Below the pieces are notes generated by a model. It was not told the DNA's origin. It searched no databases and worked only from the letters and a program-made list of their open reading frames with translations. Made by a program: the position numbers and the translations under genes. 43,303 nucleotides of DNA from Haloarcula amylolytica JCM 13557. Lineage in GTDB: Archaea; Halobacteriota; Halobacteria; Halobacteriales; Haloarculaceae. Below are positions 17,404-26,190 of this stretch, piece by piece (position 1 is the stretch's first letter; every line of letters starts with the position of its first letter). Where the stretch lies: NCBI RefSeq assembly GCF_000336615.1, contig NZ_AOLW01000036.1:1-43303 (forward strand), in the 5' to 3' direction.

Positions 17404-18495
17404 ATGGACCGACGACAGTATCTCGCTTCTGCTGTGGGACTCGGAGCCGGCAGTCTCGCCGGGTGTAACGGCTACTTCGCGGGCGAAACCGGCACCGCCG
17501 GGGACGACAATGGCTCGCCCGCACCCCCAAACGCGCTTTCGGCTGGTTCGTATACCGTCACGCTGGCCGACCCACGGGTCCGTGCGTCGATACGTGACGC
17601 CGGAGTCCACGTCGATGTCCGTGCTGAGCATGGGAGCCAGTTTCTCGTGCTGGATGCCGAGACAGGTGATGCCAGAGTCGAAGAGATCCCAGTGAGGGTT
17701 GTCGCGGACGGGGAGCCGATAACTGACCGGCTGTCACTCGTCGGCCGCCCCGAGCGGAAAACTGCGGGTGTCATCGGGTTCCCCGTTCCAGTGTCGGACT
17801 ACCGAACCGTTGCGCTGGAGCTCGAATCAGCGGGGGAGACCGCCCGCTGGCGGGTCCCCGATGCCACTGTCGAGATGCTTTCCAGAGCTCCCGAGTTCAC
17901 CGTAGACGGTATCGAGGCTCCCGACAGCGTGGACGTCGGCGAGTCTTTCGACGCGTCGTTCACCGTCGCCAACGACGGCGACCGCGACGCCCGCTTTCTC
18001 GCGGAGTTCGGGCACACGCTCCTCTCCGACACTGGGGCAGTAGAAGTCGCCGTGCCGGCCGGCGAGCGTCGCACGCACACCACCACTATCGACCCGTTCT
18101 ACGACGAGAGTCCCGCCGAAATCCCGGTGATACTCGATTGGGGTCTTCAGGCTCACCATGCGACCGTTACCGTGAAGCGGGAGACGGCAACGGCCGACCT
18201 TCCACCGCGTTCAGATGCGCTCAGCATCGAATCGAGCTATCCCATCGACGGCACGATGGTCAACGTCGGTGTGGGCGGGACGGCCCGCAATACCAGCACG
18301 AGGGCGCTTACGAACTGTGTCATCGTGGCCTCGGGCGATGTCGGTGACCAGGGTTTCAGCGCGGCCACACGCCGTGACCGCCTCGAATCGGACCAGCCAT
18401 GGGACTGGGAGGTCGCGTTCGGTGACGAAGCCGACGCACAGCGTGAGCCTGTCAGAAACATCACTATCGAGACCCGGGCAGAACCGTCCGGATGA
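17404..18495 (+). CDS. Putative secreted lipoprotein with beta-sandwich domains
   Basis: 363 residues. N-terminus MDRRQYLASAVGLGAG is a Tat-like signal followed by lipobox LAGC with C21 as the lipidated residue. After a short acidic linker, residues about 45-150 and 160-260 look like beta-rich domains; the second includes PDSVDVGESFDASFTVANDG, typical of a CARDB-like or Ig-like fold. The third part (about 275-360) is a similar sandwich. Extracellular, function unknown. ATG 17404 is preferred to an earlier in-frame start at 17359, since it places the signal at the very N-terminus. Confidence 0.75.
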   Translation: MDRRQYLASAVGLGAGSLAGCNGYFAGETGTAGDDNGSPAPPNALSAGSYTVTLADPRVRASIRDAGVHVDVRAEHGSQFLVLDAETGDARVEEIPVRVVADGEPITDRLSLVGRPERKTAGVIGFPVPVSDYRTVALELESAGETARWRVPDATVEMLSRAPEFTVDGIEAPDSVDVGESFDASFTVANDGDRDARFLAEFGHTLLSDTGAVEVAVPAGERRTHTTTIDPFYDESPAEIPVILDWGLQAHHATVTVKRETATADLPPRSDALSIESSYPIDGTMVNVGVGGTARNTSTRALTNCVIVASGDVGDQGFSAATRRDRLESDQPWDWEVAFGDEADAQREPVRNITIETRAEPSG

Positions 18496-18803
18496 CAACG
18501 ACTATACGGCCCTCCATGTCGGTACTGCGTTCGGTCATTGTCGTCATCTGTGGGAAGAAGGCATGAGTTAGCGGTCTGCAGTGACGCCACCAGCATAGCG
18601 GCCACAGGTGTCTAACTGTTCATCGTCGGTAATGGTAGCACCGGTGCGCCACTCTGTACTGCGAGGGTCACTGGCTTCGATATTTTCTCCTCTGGGGACA
18701 CATCGGCTGCCCCCGTTGCGTCTGCGTCTCCGGACGAAGCGCCTGCCGCGGACAACTAACTTTTATTTACTGCCCTTTTCGACCCCCTCGTTCGGGGTTC
18801 GAC
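18496..18803. other. Non-coding gap with one promoter-like element
   Basis: No frame here has coding character. Near the end, CTTTTATTTAC at 18760-18770 is a TATA-like element that would start transcription around 18793, just before the small frame at 18804. Confidence 0.4.
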
Positions 18804-18914
18804 GTGGCTACGTTTCGGGAACCATCGATAGACGAGTCCGGGTACGAGCTCGTGAAGTTCGGTAAGTACGACGATAGCCCCGGCGTATGCGACGGCGACG
18901 TATCGGCCGAATAA
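18804..18914 (+). CDS. Possible 36-residue acidic microprotein
   Basis: GTG-started frame of 36 residues, beginning VATFREPSIDESGY and ending GVCDGDVSAE, followed by TAA. Composition is strongly acidic and codons are typical of this genome, unlike neighbouring frames. A TATA-like element at 18760-18770 predicts a transcript start about 11 nt before the GTG. It could equally be the remnant of a larger gene. Not recognised. The following stretch 18915-19065 holds no gene; it contains another TATA-like ACATATAAAC near 18951. Confidence 0.35.
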   Translation: MATFREPSIDESGYELVKFGKYDDSPGVCDGDVSAE

Positions 18915-19065
18915 TGACTACCTCTTGTCACACCGCTGCTACAGATGCATCACATATAAACCGGGAGGCAGTTCCGTCTCGCCTACGGTCTGTGGCAGTC
19001 AGCGCAGGCTCGGTCTCTAGCGGTGGGTTCGACATCAGTTGGGGTGATACGTTCGCTCTCATACA

Positions 19066-19088
19066 CCTATATAGGGCTCATATAAAAC
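19066..19088 (+). promoter_or_regulatory. Promoter of the phosphatase-ppk operon
   Basis: CATATAAAAC (19079-19088) is a strong TATA-like box predicting a start near 19110, 23 nt before the ATG at 19133. Just upstream CCTATATAGG (19066-19075) is a perfect palindrome that could be an operator or an alternative TATA box. Confidence 0.5.
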
Positions 19089-19132
19089 GCCTATAGCAGA
19101 TTCACCGACGTACCGTCAACGGCTCCACATCG

Positions 19133-19843
19133 ATGGTCTCACCACCGACGTTTCATCCGGACCTCGGCGCATCACACCAGCGAATCCACGGCGATGACTG
19201 GGAGGAGATCTATGTCGTCGGCGACGTCCACGGCTGTCGCCCGACGCTCGAACGGCTCCTGACTCGGCTGGACCCCACAGCGGACGAACTGGTCGTTTTC
19301 GTCGGTGATCTCGTCCGCAAAGGGCCCGACAGCGCCGGTGTCGTCGATATCGTTCGACAGCATCCGAACTTCATCACCGTCCGGGGCAACAACGAACAGA
19401 AGATCATCGACGGCCGCAAATCCCTTCCCTCGCTGACCGACGACGACCTGTCGTGGATCGCGTCGCTCCCGGTGGCGATATCGTGGGACGATTCGCTGGT
19501 CGTCCACGGCGGCGTCGACCACCGAAAGCCTCTCGCGGAACACGAACTGACTGAACTGCTGAATATGCGCTCGCTCGTTCCGGACGGGAGCTACGACCGC
19601 CCGTACTGGTTCGAGACGCGCCGCGACGACCCGCGTATCTTCTTCGGCCACACGGTGCTTTCCGAGCCATTCGAGACGCCTACTGCGGTTGGCCTCGACA
19701 CGGGGTGTGTGTACGGCGGGCAACTGACGGCGTACCAGTGCTCGACGGGTGAGTTCGTCACAGTCGCCCCAGAGACGACCCACGAAGACCGATCGTCCGA
19801 TAGCATCGTCGACCCAGAGCGCGCACCGCCCACCTCATCGTAA
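19133..19843 (+). CDS. PPP-family metallophosphatase, co-operonic with polyphosphate kinase
   Basis: 236 residues with the PPP phosphatase layout: GDVHGC (D31, H33), VGDLVRKGPDS (D59), RGNNE (N86), VVHGG (H125) and FFGHT (H173). Metal ligands are kept, but two signature residues differ: the Asp of GDxxDRG is Arg62, and the catalytic His of GNHE is Asn87. The GDxxxKGPDS form resembles a subgroup that includes the yeast polyphosphatase Ppn2, as far as I recall. It ends 4 nt before ppk starts, so the two are co-translated. I infer that it acts on polyphosphate or a related phosphoanhydride; other substrates such as dinucleoside tetraphosphates remain possible. Confidence 0.85.
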   Translation: MVSPPTFHPDLGASHQRIHGDDWEEIYVVGDVHGCRPTLERLLTRLDPTADELVVFVGDLVRKGPDSAGVVDIVRQHPNFITVRGNNEQKIIDGRKSLPSLTDDDLSWIASLPVAISWDDSLVVHGGVDHRKPLAEHELTELLNMRSLVPDGSYDRPYWFETRRDDPRIFFGHTVLSEPFETPTAVGLDTGCVYGGQLTAYQCSTGEFVTVAPETTHEDRSSDSIVDPERAPPTSS

Positions 19844-19847
19844 TCCG

Positions 19848-22376
19848 ATGAATCAACCCTCAGAACCGGATATCCCCGCATACGAGCCGGAGGATGTCGA
19901 CCTGAATGACCCGTCGCTGTATCTCAACCGTGAACTGAGTGCGCTCGCCTTCCAGCGGCGCGTACTCCACGAGGCACTGGACGAACGAAACCCGCTGCTG
20001 GAACGGGTTCGGTTCCTCGCTATCGTCACCCGCAATCTGGACGAGTTCACAATGAAACGCATCGGCGGCCTCAAACAGCAGATCGAGGCCGACGTGACCG
20101 AGACGGCCCCCGACGGTCGAACGCCAGAGGAGCAACTGGAAGCGGTCCACGAGACTTTGCGGCCGATGTTAGCGACGCAGGCCCGTTGCTACCGCGACGC
20201 GATTCGGCCCGCGCTTGCTGCAGAGGGTATCGAGATTCTCGACTACGACGATGCTTCCACCACAGAGCAGTCTGAGCTACGAACCTATTTTGAGGAATCC
20301 GTGTTACCGACGCTGACGCCGCTTTCGTTCGACCCGGCACATCCCTTCCCGTTCATTTCCAATCGATCGCTCTCGCTCGCTGTCCTCACTCGGCATCCGA
20401 ACGCCGAGGACCCGACGTTCACCCGCATCAAGATTCCGCCGAACAGGCCCCGTCTGGTCCAGCTCGGGAACGAAACACGGTACGTACTGCTCGAAGAGGT
20501 CATCCGTGCGAACCTCGATCTGCTGTTGCCGAACGTCGAGATCGTCGACACGGCCCTGTTCAGACTGACCCGCAACGCGGAGGTCCGGCGGAATCAGGAG
20601 ATAGCCGAGGACCTCATCGACATGGTCGAGGACGTGCTCGAACAGCGGCGCTTCGCGTCGGTCGTCAGAATGGAACTCGCTCCCGATGCAGACCCCCGTA
20701 TTAGATCGACACTCGCGACACAGCTCGGTCTCGACGAGCGTGAAATATACGACCTCGCGGGACCGCTGGACTACCGAGACTTTGCGGAGCTGACCGATCT
20801 CGACCGGCCCGATCTCTCGCTTGACGAGTGGACGCCACAGCCGCATCCTCGTCTCAACGGTCGCCGACAACAGTCGTTCGGGACGCCGGATACGACGGAC
20901 CCGAGCGTGTTCCGGCGTATCCAGGATGGCGACATATTGCTCCATCACCCGTACCACGACTTTACCGACACTGTCCAGCGATTCCTCTCCGCGGCAGCCG
21001 AAGATCCCGATGTACTGGCGGTGAAAGCAGCGATCTACCGGACTGCAAGCGACTCACAGATCATCCAGTCGCTGATAACGGCTGCGGAAAACGGGAAGCA
21101 AGTCGCGGTGATGGTCGAACTGAAGGCCCGCTTCGACGAGCAGAACAACCTCGAATGGGTACGTAAGCTGGAGGAAAACGGTATCCACGTCGCCTACGGA
21201 ACGGTTGGACTGAAGACCCACACGAAGACGGCACTGGTCGTTCGGGAGGAAGACGACGGCGTCGAACTGTACTCACATATCGGGACCGGGAACTACCACT
21301 CAGAGACGGCGAAGGGGTACGTCGACCTCGGGCTGTTGACCGCTGACCGCGACATCGGCCGCGACCTGACGAAGGTGTTCAATTTCTTCACCGGGCCGTC
21401 GCTGGATGAGGAGTTCCGCGAACTCCTCATCGCACCGGTGACGATGCGCCAGAAGTTCACCCGGTGTATCCGTCGGGAAGCCCAGCACGCACAGGCCGGC
21501 CGTCCCGCACGTATCGTCGCGAAGGTTAACGGACTCGAAGACCCCGCTATCGTTGCCGAACTGTACCGCGCCTCGATGGCGGGTGTCGACATCGACCTCA
21601 TCGTCCGTGACATCTGTCGCCTCCGGCCCGGACTGGACGGCATCAGCGAAAACATCTCGGTGTACTCGCTCGTCGGACGCTTTCTGGAACACTCCCGCAT
21701 CTTCTACTTCGAGAACGGCGCACGGGCCGAACCCACTGCTGAAGACGACTGGGGCGAGCCCGAGTATTACATCGGCAGCGCCGACTGGATGACACGCAAT
21801 CTCGATTACCGGGTCGAAGCAGTCGCGCCCGTGACCAGCCCCGAGATCCAGCGCCAACTCCGCTTCAATCTCGAACTCGTCCTCTCGGACAACCGCAAGC
21901 TCTGGGAGATGGACAGCGACGGCGAGTACCACCAGCGGTACCCGGATGACGGCGAGCGCGTGATCAGCGCACAGGACATTCTGATGCGTGAAGCGCTGAA
22001 AGCCGGTCGTTCGGACGACCTCGCCGCAGGAATCCCTGGTGACTATCCGCTAGCTGCTGAGCTCTGTGTCGTAGGCGACGGTGAGCACCAGCCAACTGCG
22101 TCAGCTACCCAGTCGGAATCTGCAACCGACACAGGCGGTGCAACTGCGGCCGATCGAGCGTCCTCCGATCCCGATGCCACTGACGGCGAACCATCTGAAG
22201 TCACGGACGGTGGAAACCCCGAGGAAATACTGTCTACATACAGCGACCAGTGGTATGTCCCCGACAGTGTCGTGTACAACTACACTGTTCGGACGCCCGA
22301 CGGGGAGCGGCGCTACCGCAAAACCAAAGCCGGCGTCACTGATCTCCTCGAACGCTTATATAGCGATACGGAATAG
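19848..22376 (+). CDS. ppk1: Polyphosphate kinase 1
   Basis: 842 residues. Domain order is normal: N domain (about 22-130, beginning YLNRELSALAFQRRVLHEA), head domain (about 135-330) and two PLD-like catalytic domains. The autophosphorylated histidine is H477 (SHIGTGNYH) and the second catalytic histidine H615 (RFLEHSRIFYF). It makes long-chain polyphosphate from ATP, reversibly. After about residue 715 comes an unusual tail: a Ser/Thr/Asp-rich linker of about 60 residues, then a compact segment with QWYVPDSVVYNYTVRTPDGE. ATG 19848 starts 4 nt after the phosphatase stop; the longer frame upstream only reads through that gene. Confidence 0.95.
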   Translation: MNQPSEPDIPAYEPEDVDLNDPSLYLNRELSALAFQRRVLHEALDERNPLLERVRFLAIVTRNLDEFTMKRIGGLKQQIEADVTETAPDGRTPEEQLEAVHETLRPMLATQARCYRDAIRPALAAEGIEILDYDDASTTEQSELRTYFEESVLPTLTPLSFDPAHPFPFISNRSLSLAVLTRHPNAEDPTFTRIKIPPNRPRLVQLGNETRYVLLEEVIRANLDLLLPNVEIVDTALFRLTRNAEVRRNQEIAEDLIDMVEDVLEQRRFASVVRMELAPDADPRIRSTLATQLGLDEREIYDLAGPLDYRDFAELTDLDRPDLSLDEWTPQPHPRLNGRRQQSFGTPDTTDPSVFRRIQDGDILLHHPYHDFTDTVQRFLSAAAEDPDVLAVKAAIYRTASDSQIIQSLITAAENGKQVAVMVELKARFDEQNNLEWVRKLEENGIHVAYGTVGLKTHTKTALVVREEDDGVELYSHIGTGNYHSETAKGYVDLGLLTADRDIGRDLTKVFNFFTGPSLDEEFRELLIAPVTMRQKFTRCIRREAQHAQAGRPARIVAKVNGLEDPAIVAELYRASMAGVDIDLIVRDICRLRPGLDGISENISVYSLVGRFLEHSRIFYFENGARAEPTAEDDWGEPEYYIGSADWMTRNLDYRVEAVAPVTSPEIQRQLRFNLELVLSDNRKLWEMDSDGEYHQRYPDDGERVISAQDILMREALKAGRSDDLAAGIPGDYPLAAELCVVGDGEHQPTASATQSESATDTGGATAADRASSDPDATDGEPSEVTDGGNPEEILSTYSDQWYVPDSVVYNYTVRTPDGERRYRKTKAGVTDLLERLYSDTE

Positions 22377-22517
22377 CTATTCGACTATACTATTCCTCAG
22401 TTCCTTTTCGGCTCAGTAACTGCGTTGCTCCATCAATATGAGACCACTTCACACAAAATGCGTTTTAATCCTTCAAGAAGTCTATGAGCCTGGCCTGTCC
22501 AGTGTCTCGATGTAGCT

Positions 22518-23189
22518 ATGGATTTACAGGAATTCGTCCGCTCCAACGCCCCCGTAGACGGCGGCGATGGGTTCCAGAAGGAGAACAACAGACTGCTCGA
22601 CATCCCGCTCGACGGAACGGTGATGGTCAAAGCCGGGTCGATGGTCGCGTACACTGGCGAGGTGACGTTCACCGGCAAGTCCTCGGCGGAAGGCGGCATC
22701 ACGGGCATCGTCAAGGAGGCCGTGAGCGGCGAAGGGACGCCGGTCATGGAGGCCGAAGGAAACGGCCACCTCTACGTGGCCGAGAACGGCAAGAAAGTGC
22801 AGGTGCTGGCCCTCGGTGACGGGGAGTCGATATCGGTCAACGGCACCGACGTGCTCGCGTTCGAATCAAGCGTTGACTACGAAATCAACACCGTCGGCAG
22901 TCTCTCCAGTATGGCCGCCGGCGGCCTGACGAACGTCTTCCTCACCGGCCCCGGCGAAGTCGCGCTGACAACGCACGGCGATCCGCTGGTGATGACGCCG
23001 CCGGTCTTCACCGACCCGGATGCGACCGTTGCGTGGAGTTCGAACCTCTCGCCGTCTATCGAGATGAACAAGACGTTCGAAATCGGCCAGACCTCCGGGG
23101 AATCGATACAGATGGAGTTCACTGGCGACGACGGGTTCGTCGTCATTCAACCGAACGAGGAAGGGTCTGTCACACAGAGCCAGAGCTAA
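22518..23189 (+). CDS. AIM24-family protein
   Basis: 223 residues matching the AIM24/TerB-associated beta-barrel family: VMVKAGSMVAYTGEVTF (about 35-52), GNGHLYVAENGKKVQVL (about 81-97), VNGTDVLAFE and LTGPGEVALTTHGDP. No signal or membrane segment. Mitochondrial AIM24 supports inner-membrane organisation; the prokaryotic role is unknown. A TATA-like GTTTTAATCC at 22459-22468 suggests a transcript start near 22491. Its stop is 11 nt from the stop of the convergent methyltransferase gene. Confidence 0.87.
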   Translation: MDLQEFVRSNAPVDGGDGFQKENNRLLDIPLDGTVMVKAGSMVAYTGEVTFTGKSSAEGGITGIVKEAVSGEGTPVMEAEGNGHLYVAENGKKVQVLALGDGESISVNGTDVLAFESSVDYEINTVGSLSSMAAGGLTNVFLTGPGEVALTTHGDPLVMTPPVFTDPDATVAWSSNLSPSIEMNKTFEIGQTSGESIQMEFTGDDGFVVIQPNEEGSVTQSQS

Positions 23190-23200
23190 TCGCCGCCGAG

Positions 23201-23869
23201 TTATCGCGTCGGCGACGTGGCTCGCTTGCGGAGCCGTCCCCGAACGAACGGACGGATCGGCGTCACGCCGAGATTGAGCCGCCCGATTTCGACCACGTCG
23301 AACGACCGGTCAGCGACGAGTCGCGACCCTGTCTGCCGGGTGAGGTGGCAACCGCCGGCGAGCCGCCTCCAGAGCGGTGCGAGGGCCGACTGAATCTCAG
23401 CGCGCCACCCGTCGTCGATGACGTGCTCGAAGAACCGCAGTTCGCCGCCGGGTTTGAGTACGCGGGTGATTTCACTCATTGCGGACTCGATATCCGGAAT
23501 CGTACAGAACACCATCGAGGCGATGACGACGTCGAAGGTGGCGTCGTCGTACGGGAGGGTTTCCGCCGGTGCTGACTCGATACGAATCGGCGTGGCCTGC
23601 GCGTTCGCCTTCTCTGTTGCCTGTCGCCGCATATGTGGGTCCGGCTCGGTAGCGTGAAACTCCGTCGCCGCGTTCGCAACGCTATCGAAATACGGAAACA
23701 TCGCGCCGGTTCCGGCGCCGAGGTCCAGCACTGTGCCATCCAGATTCGCTACCAGATACTCACGATGTGGCCGTAAGAGCGTCCGCTCAACGAGCGCTGT
23801 GGCCGGATCGTAAATAGCTGCAAACAGCGGCGACGAGGGATCCTGACTGGCGTTCGGTTCTGTGGGCAT
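23201..23869 (-). CDS. Class I SAM methyltransferase (UbiE-like)
   Basis: 222 residues. Motif I is LDLGAGTGAMFPY, with ATEPDPH (acidic loop) and YDDATFDVVIASMVF followed by EITRVLKPGGELRFFEHV, all typical of UbiE/phospholipid-type methyltransferases. Substrate unknown. A TATA-like ATACTTTC about 27 nt upstream supports ATG 23869 and a leaderless transcript. Confidence 0.88.
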   Translation of the reverse strand: MPTEPNASQDPSSPLFAAIYDPATALVERTLLRPHREYLVANLDGTVLDLGAGTGAMFPYFDSVANAATEFHATEPDPHMRRQATEKANAQATPIRIESAPAETLPYDDATFDVVIASMVFCTIPDIESAMSEITRVLKPGGELRFFEHVIDDGWRAEIQSALAPLWRRLAGGCHLTRQTGSRLVADRSFDVVEIGRLNLGVTPIRPFVRGRLRKRATSPTR

Positions 23870-23943
23870 GGCAGTAGTAACGGCGGCTCGCCTGAAAGTA
23901 TTGGTTCACTTGCGGGGTGTCACTCGCTCGCCACCCACCGCTG

Positions 23944-25413
23944 TCAGTCTCCGTCAGCCGACATCTCGACGCCCGCTTCGTCAATATCGACTTTGGCTTC
24001 GGTGAGGTTGCTGTCTCGCCACGTCCCGCGTCGATACCAGCCGTAGGCGATGAGCGCCCCTGCGACGTTCGAGACGGCGAACGACAGCCAGATGCCGGAT
24101 TCACCCATCGGGCCCGCGGCGAACCACGCAATCGGGAAGCGGATGATTCCGAGCATCAACACCGAGATTGCCGCGGCGGTGAGCGTCTTCCCGGCACCGC
24201 GGAAGCTCCCGGTGTAAGCCCGCATAATCCCGATAAACCCGAAGGAAAGCGCGACGTAGCGGAGGAACTGCGTCGTGATTTCGACGACTTCGGGGTCCGT
24301 CGTGAACAGGTCGGCTATCGGTGCGGCAATGAACCAGACGAGAACACCAGCCAGGGTGAGCACGCCGAACAGCACCGTCGCCGCGAGGCCGGCCGCTTTC
24401 GCTGCCCGGTCCGGTTTGTCGGCCCCCATGTTCTGGCCGGTCATCGTCTCGACGCCGCGAGCGACCGCGATAGCCGGCAGGAAGACGACCGAGAACACGC
24501 GCGTTCCGATGCCGTAGGCGGCGACGACCGTGTCCGGGAACATCGCGACGATGACCAACAGCAGGTTCATCGACAGCGCACGCCCCGTCCCCTCGACGGA
24601 GGCGGGTAGGCCGATGCGAACGAGACGGCGGAGATACGAGAGGTCCGGGGCCATATCGCGGAGGTGAATCTGGACGCCGCGGTTCCCCCGGAACATGATC
24701 GCCAGCCCGACGACCAGCGCCAGCGCCCGGGAAAAGACGGTCGCGATGGCGGCCCCTTCGATCCCGAGCTCGGGGAACGAAATCGTCCCGACGAGCGGCG
24801 CGTTCTCGACGACCGTCCAGCCGAATATCAGGAACGGGTCGATGATGATGTTGAGCACGACCGAGCCGAACATGACGAGCATCGGCGTTATCGTGTCGCC
24901 GTAGCCCCGCATGAGCGCGACGAAGACGAAGAAGCCGAACATGAACAGCAGGCCGAGCGAGATGACCTCCATGTAGCTGGTCGCCATGGGCAGGACGTCT
25001 TCGGACGCGCCCATCAGGCTCAGAAACGTATCGACGCCGAAATAGCCCGCGATGCCGAGAACGAACGAGACGATGACGGCGAACGTGACCGTCTGTGAGG
25101 CGGCGTACTCGGCGTCGCGCTCCTCGCCCGCGCCGGTGAACTGCGCGACGAGGACGCTGCCGGCGACGGATATCCCCATCCCGAGCGAGATGAGGAGGAA
25201 CACCATCGGGAACGCGAAGCTGATTGCCGCCAGGGCGTCCGTGCTGTACTGGCCGAGCCAGAACGTGTCCGCGAGGTTGTACGCGGTCTGGAAGAGATTC
25301 GTGATGACGATCGGCATCGAGAGGAAGAACAGCGGCTTCCCGATGCCACCAGACGTGAGGTCGAACTCCTCGGGCCCCTTGAACAGCGCACTAACGCGAC
25401 TTCGAATCCCCAT
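23944..25413 (-). CDS. MATE-family efflux transporter (NorM/DinF type)
   Basis: 489 residues with twelve hydrophobic segments in two six-helix halves. Signatures include PIVITNLFQTAYNLADTFWL near the N-terminus, ISVAGSVLVAQFTGAG, and MTGQNMGADKPDRA in the second half. MATE proteins export drugs or organic cations in exchange for Na+ or H+; Na+ is likely in a halophile. The start overlaps the TetR stop as TGATG, so it is translationally coupled to that regulator and probably repressed by it. Confidence 0.93.
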   Translation of the reverse strand: MGIRSRVSALFKGPEEFDLTSGGIGKPLFFLSMPIVITNLFQTAYNLADTFWLGQYSTDALAAISFAFPMVFLLISLGMGISVAGSVLVAQFTGAGEERDAEYAASQTVTFAVIVSFVLGIAGYFGVDTFLSLMGASEDVLPMATSYMEVISLGLLFMFGFFVFVALMRGYGDTITPMLVMFGSVVLNIIIDPFLIFGWTVVENAPLVGTISFPELGIEGAAIATVFSRALALVVGLAIMFRGNRGVQIHLRDMAPDLSYLRRLVRIGLPASVEGTGRALSMNLLLVIVAMFPDTVVAAYGIGTRVFSVVFLPAIAVARGVETMTGQNMGADKPDRAAKAAGLAATVLFGVLTLAGVLVWFIAAPIADLFTTDPEVVEITTQFLRYVALSFGFIGIMRAYTGSFRGAGKTLTAAAISVLMLGIIRFPIAWFAAGPMGESGIWLSFAVSNVAGALIAYGWYRRGTWRDSNLTEAKVDIDEAGVEMSADGD

Positions 25414-26012
25414 CAGCGGGTCGCCTCCGCTGGCGTGTCCGTCAGGAGATGTGTCTCAGCGTATCGCGTAATCGTCTCTTTGAATCTGTCTATCGAACGG
25501 TCTGTGGCGACGTGTCGGGTATGGGCACCTGTAATCGCCGTCACGAGAAACTCAGCTGCGACGGCCGGCTCGACCCTGCTATCGAACTCCCCGGTTTCGA
25601 CGCCGGCCGCGATGATTTCCCGCAGCCGGTCGAAGAGCACGGCATCGAACCTGGCCAGTTGTGTCCGGAAGGCGTCGTTGTACGGGGCCTGTGCCTTTAT
25701 TTCGAGTATTGCCGTTCTGAACTCCTGACCGGGCGTCTGTCGCCCATCAGTGAGAACGGTGTCCAACAGCAAATCGAGTTCTTCCCGTGGTGTACTCCCG
25801 TCGACCCCCGTAATCTTTGCAGTGTATCGTTCGTACAAGAAGTCCAGAAACTCCGTAAAGAGGTTCTCTTTGCTGTCGTAGTAGTAGTGAATAGACGCTT
25901 TGCTCCGGTCTGCCTCGGCAGCGATGTCCTTGACCGTGAGCGCGGCGTACCCGTGCTGGCAGAGGGCGCGGTACGTCGCCTCGAGAATTTCGGTAGCTGT
26001 CTCGTCATCCAT
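25413..26012 (-). CDS. TetR-family repressor of the MATE exporter
   Basis: 199 residues. The N-terminal TetR HTH is LTVKDIAAEADRSKASIHYY with the following YYDSKENLFTEFLDFL helix. The C-terminal ligand domain (about 70-190) is variable, as usual. It is the first gene of a two-gene operon with the MATE exporter (TGATG overlap). A perfect 14-bp palindrome lies 20 bp ahead of its start, consistent with autorepression released by an exported compound. Confidence 0.92.
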   Translation of the reverse strand: MDDETATEILEATYRALCQHGYAALTVKDIAAEADRSKASIHYYYDSKENLFTEFLDFLYERYTAKITGVDGSTPREELDLLLDTVLTDGRQTPGQEFRTAILEIKAQAPYNDAFRTQLARFDAVLFDRLREIIAAGVETGEFDSRVEPAVAAEFLVTAITGAHTRHVATDRSIDRFKETITRYAETHLLTDTPAEATR

Positions 26013-26031
26013 AGCGGCTGTGACTGTACTT

Positions 26032-26045
26032 ACTAACTAGTTAGT
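26032..26045. promoter_or_regulatory. Palindromic operator ahead of tetR-MATE
   Basis: ACTAACTAGTTAGT is a perfect palindrome just downstream of the expected transcript start of the minus-strand operon (TATA-like TTTATAAC near 26075-26082 on that strand). A related half-site AACTAACTAACC is at 26111-26122. Binding by the adjacent TetR is inference. Confidence 0.6.
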
Positions 26046-26156
26046 CAAAAACGCTTTGAACTCCACAAAGTGAGTTATAAACGATAATTTAGACCGTTCA
26101 ACACTCAGAGAACTAACTAACCGATAATTCAACTGCACAATAGTAGGTGGGTCACA

Positions 26157-26172
26157 ACGGTTATCCAACCGT
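26157..26172. promoter_or_regulatory. Inverted repeat ahead of the second tetR gene
   Basis: ACGGTT-ATCC-AACCGT, perfect 6-bp arms, ends 18 bp before the ATG at 26191. A TATA-like GATAATTC near 26122-26130 would place the transcript start next to it. Different sequence from the other operator, so each TetR probably has its own site. Confidence 0.55.
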
Positions 26173-26190
26173 GGGTGAAACCGGTACACA

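Noticed and set aside
18608..18865. 85-codon plus-strand frame in the gap
   Set aside because: Basic, Arg-rich translation unlike the acidic proteome; no start signal.
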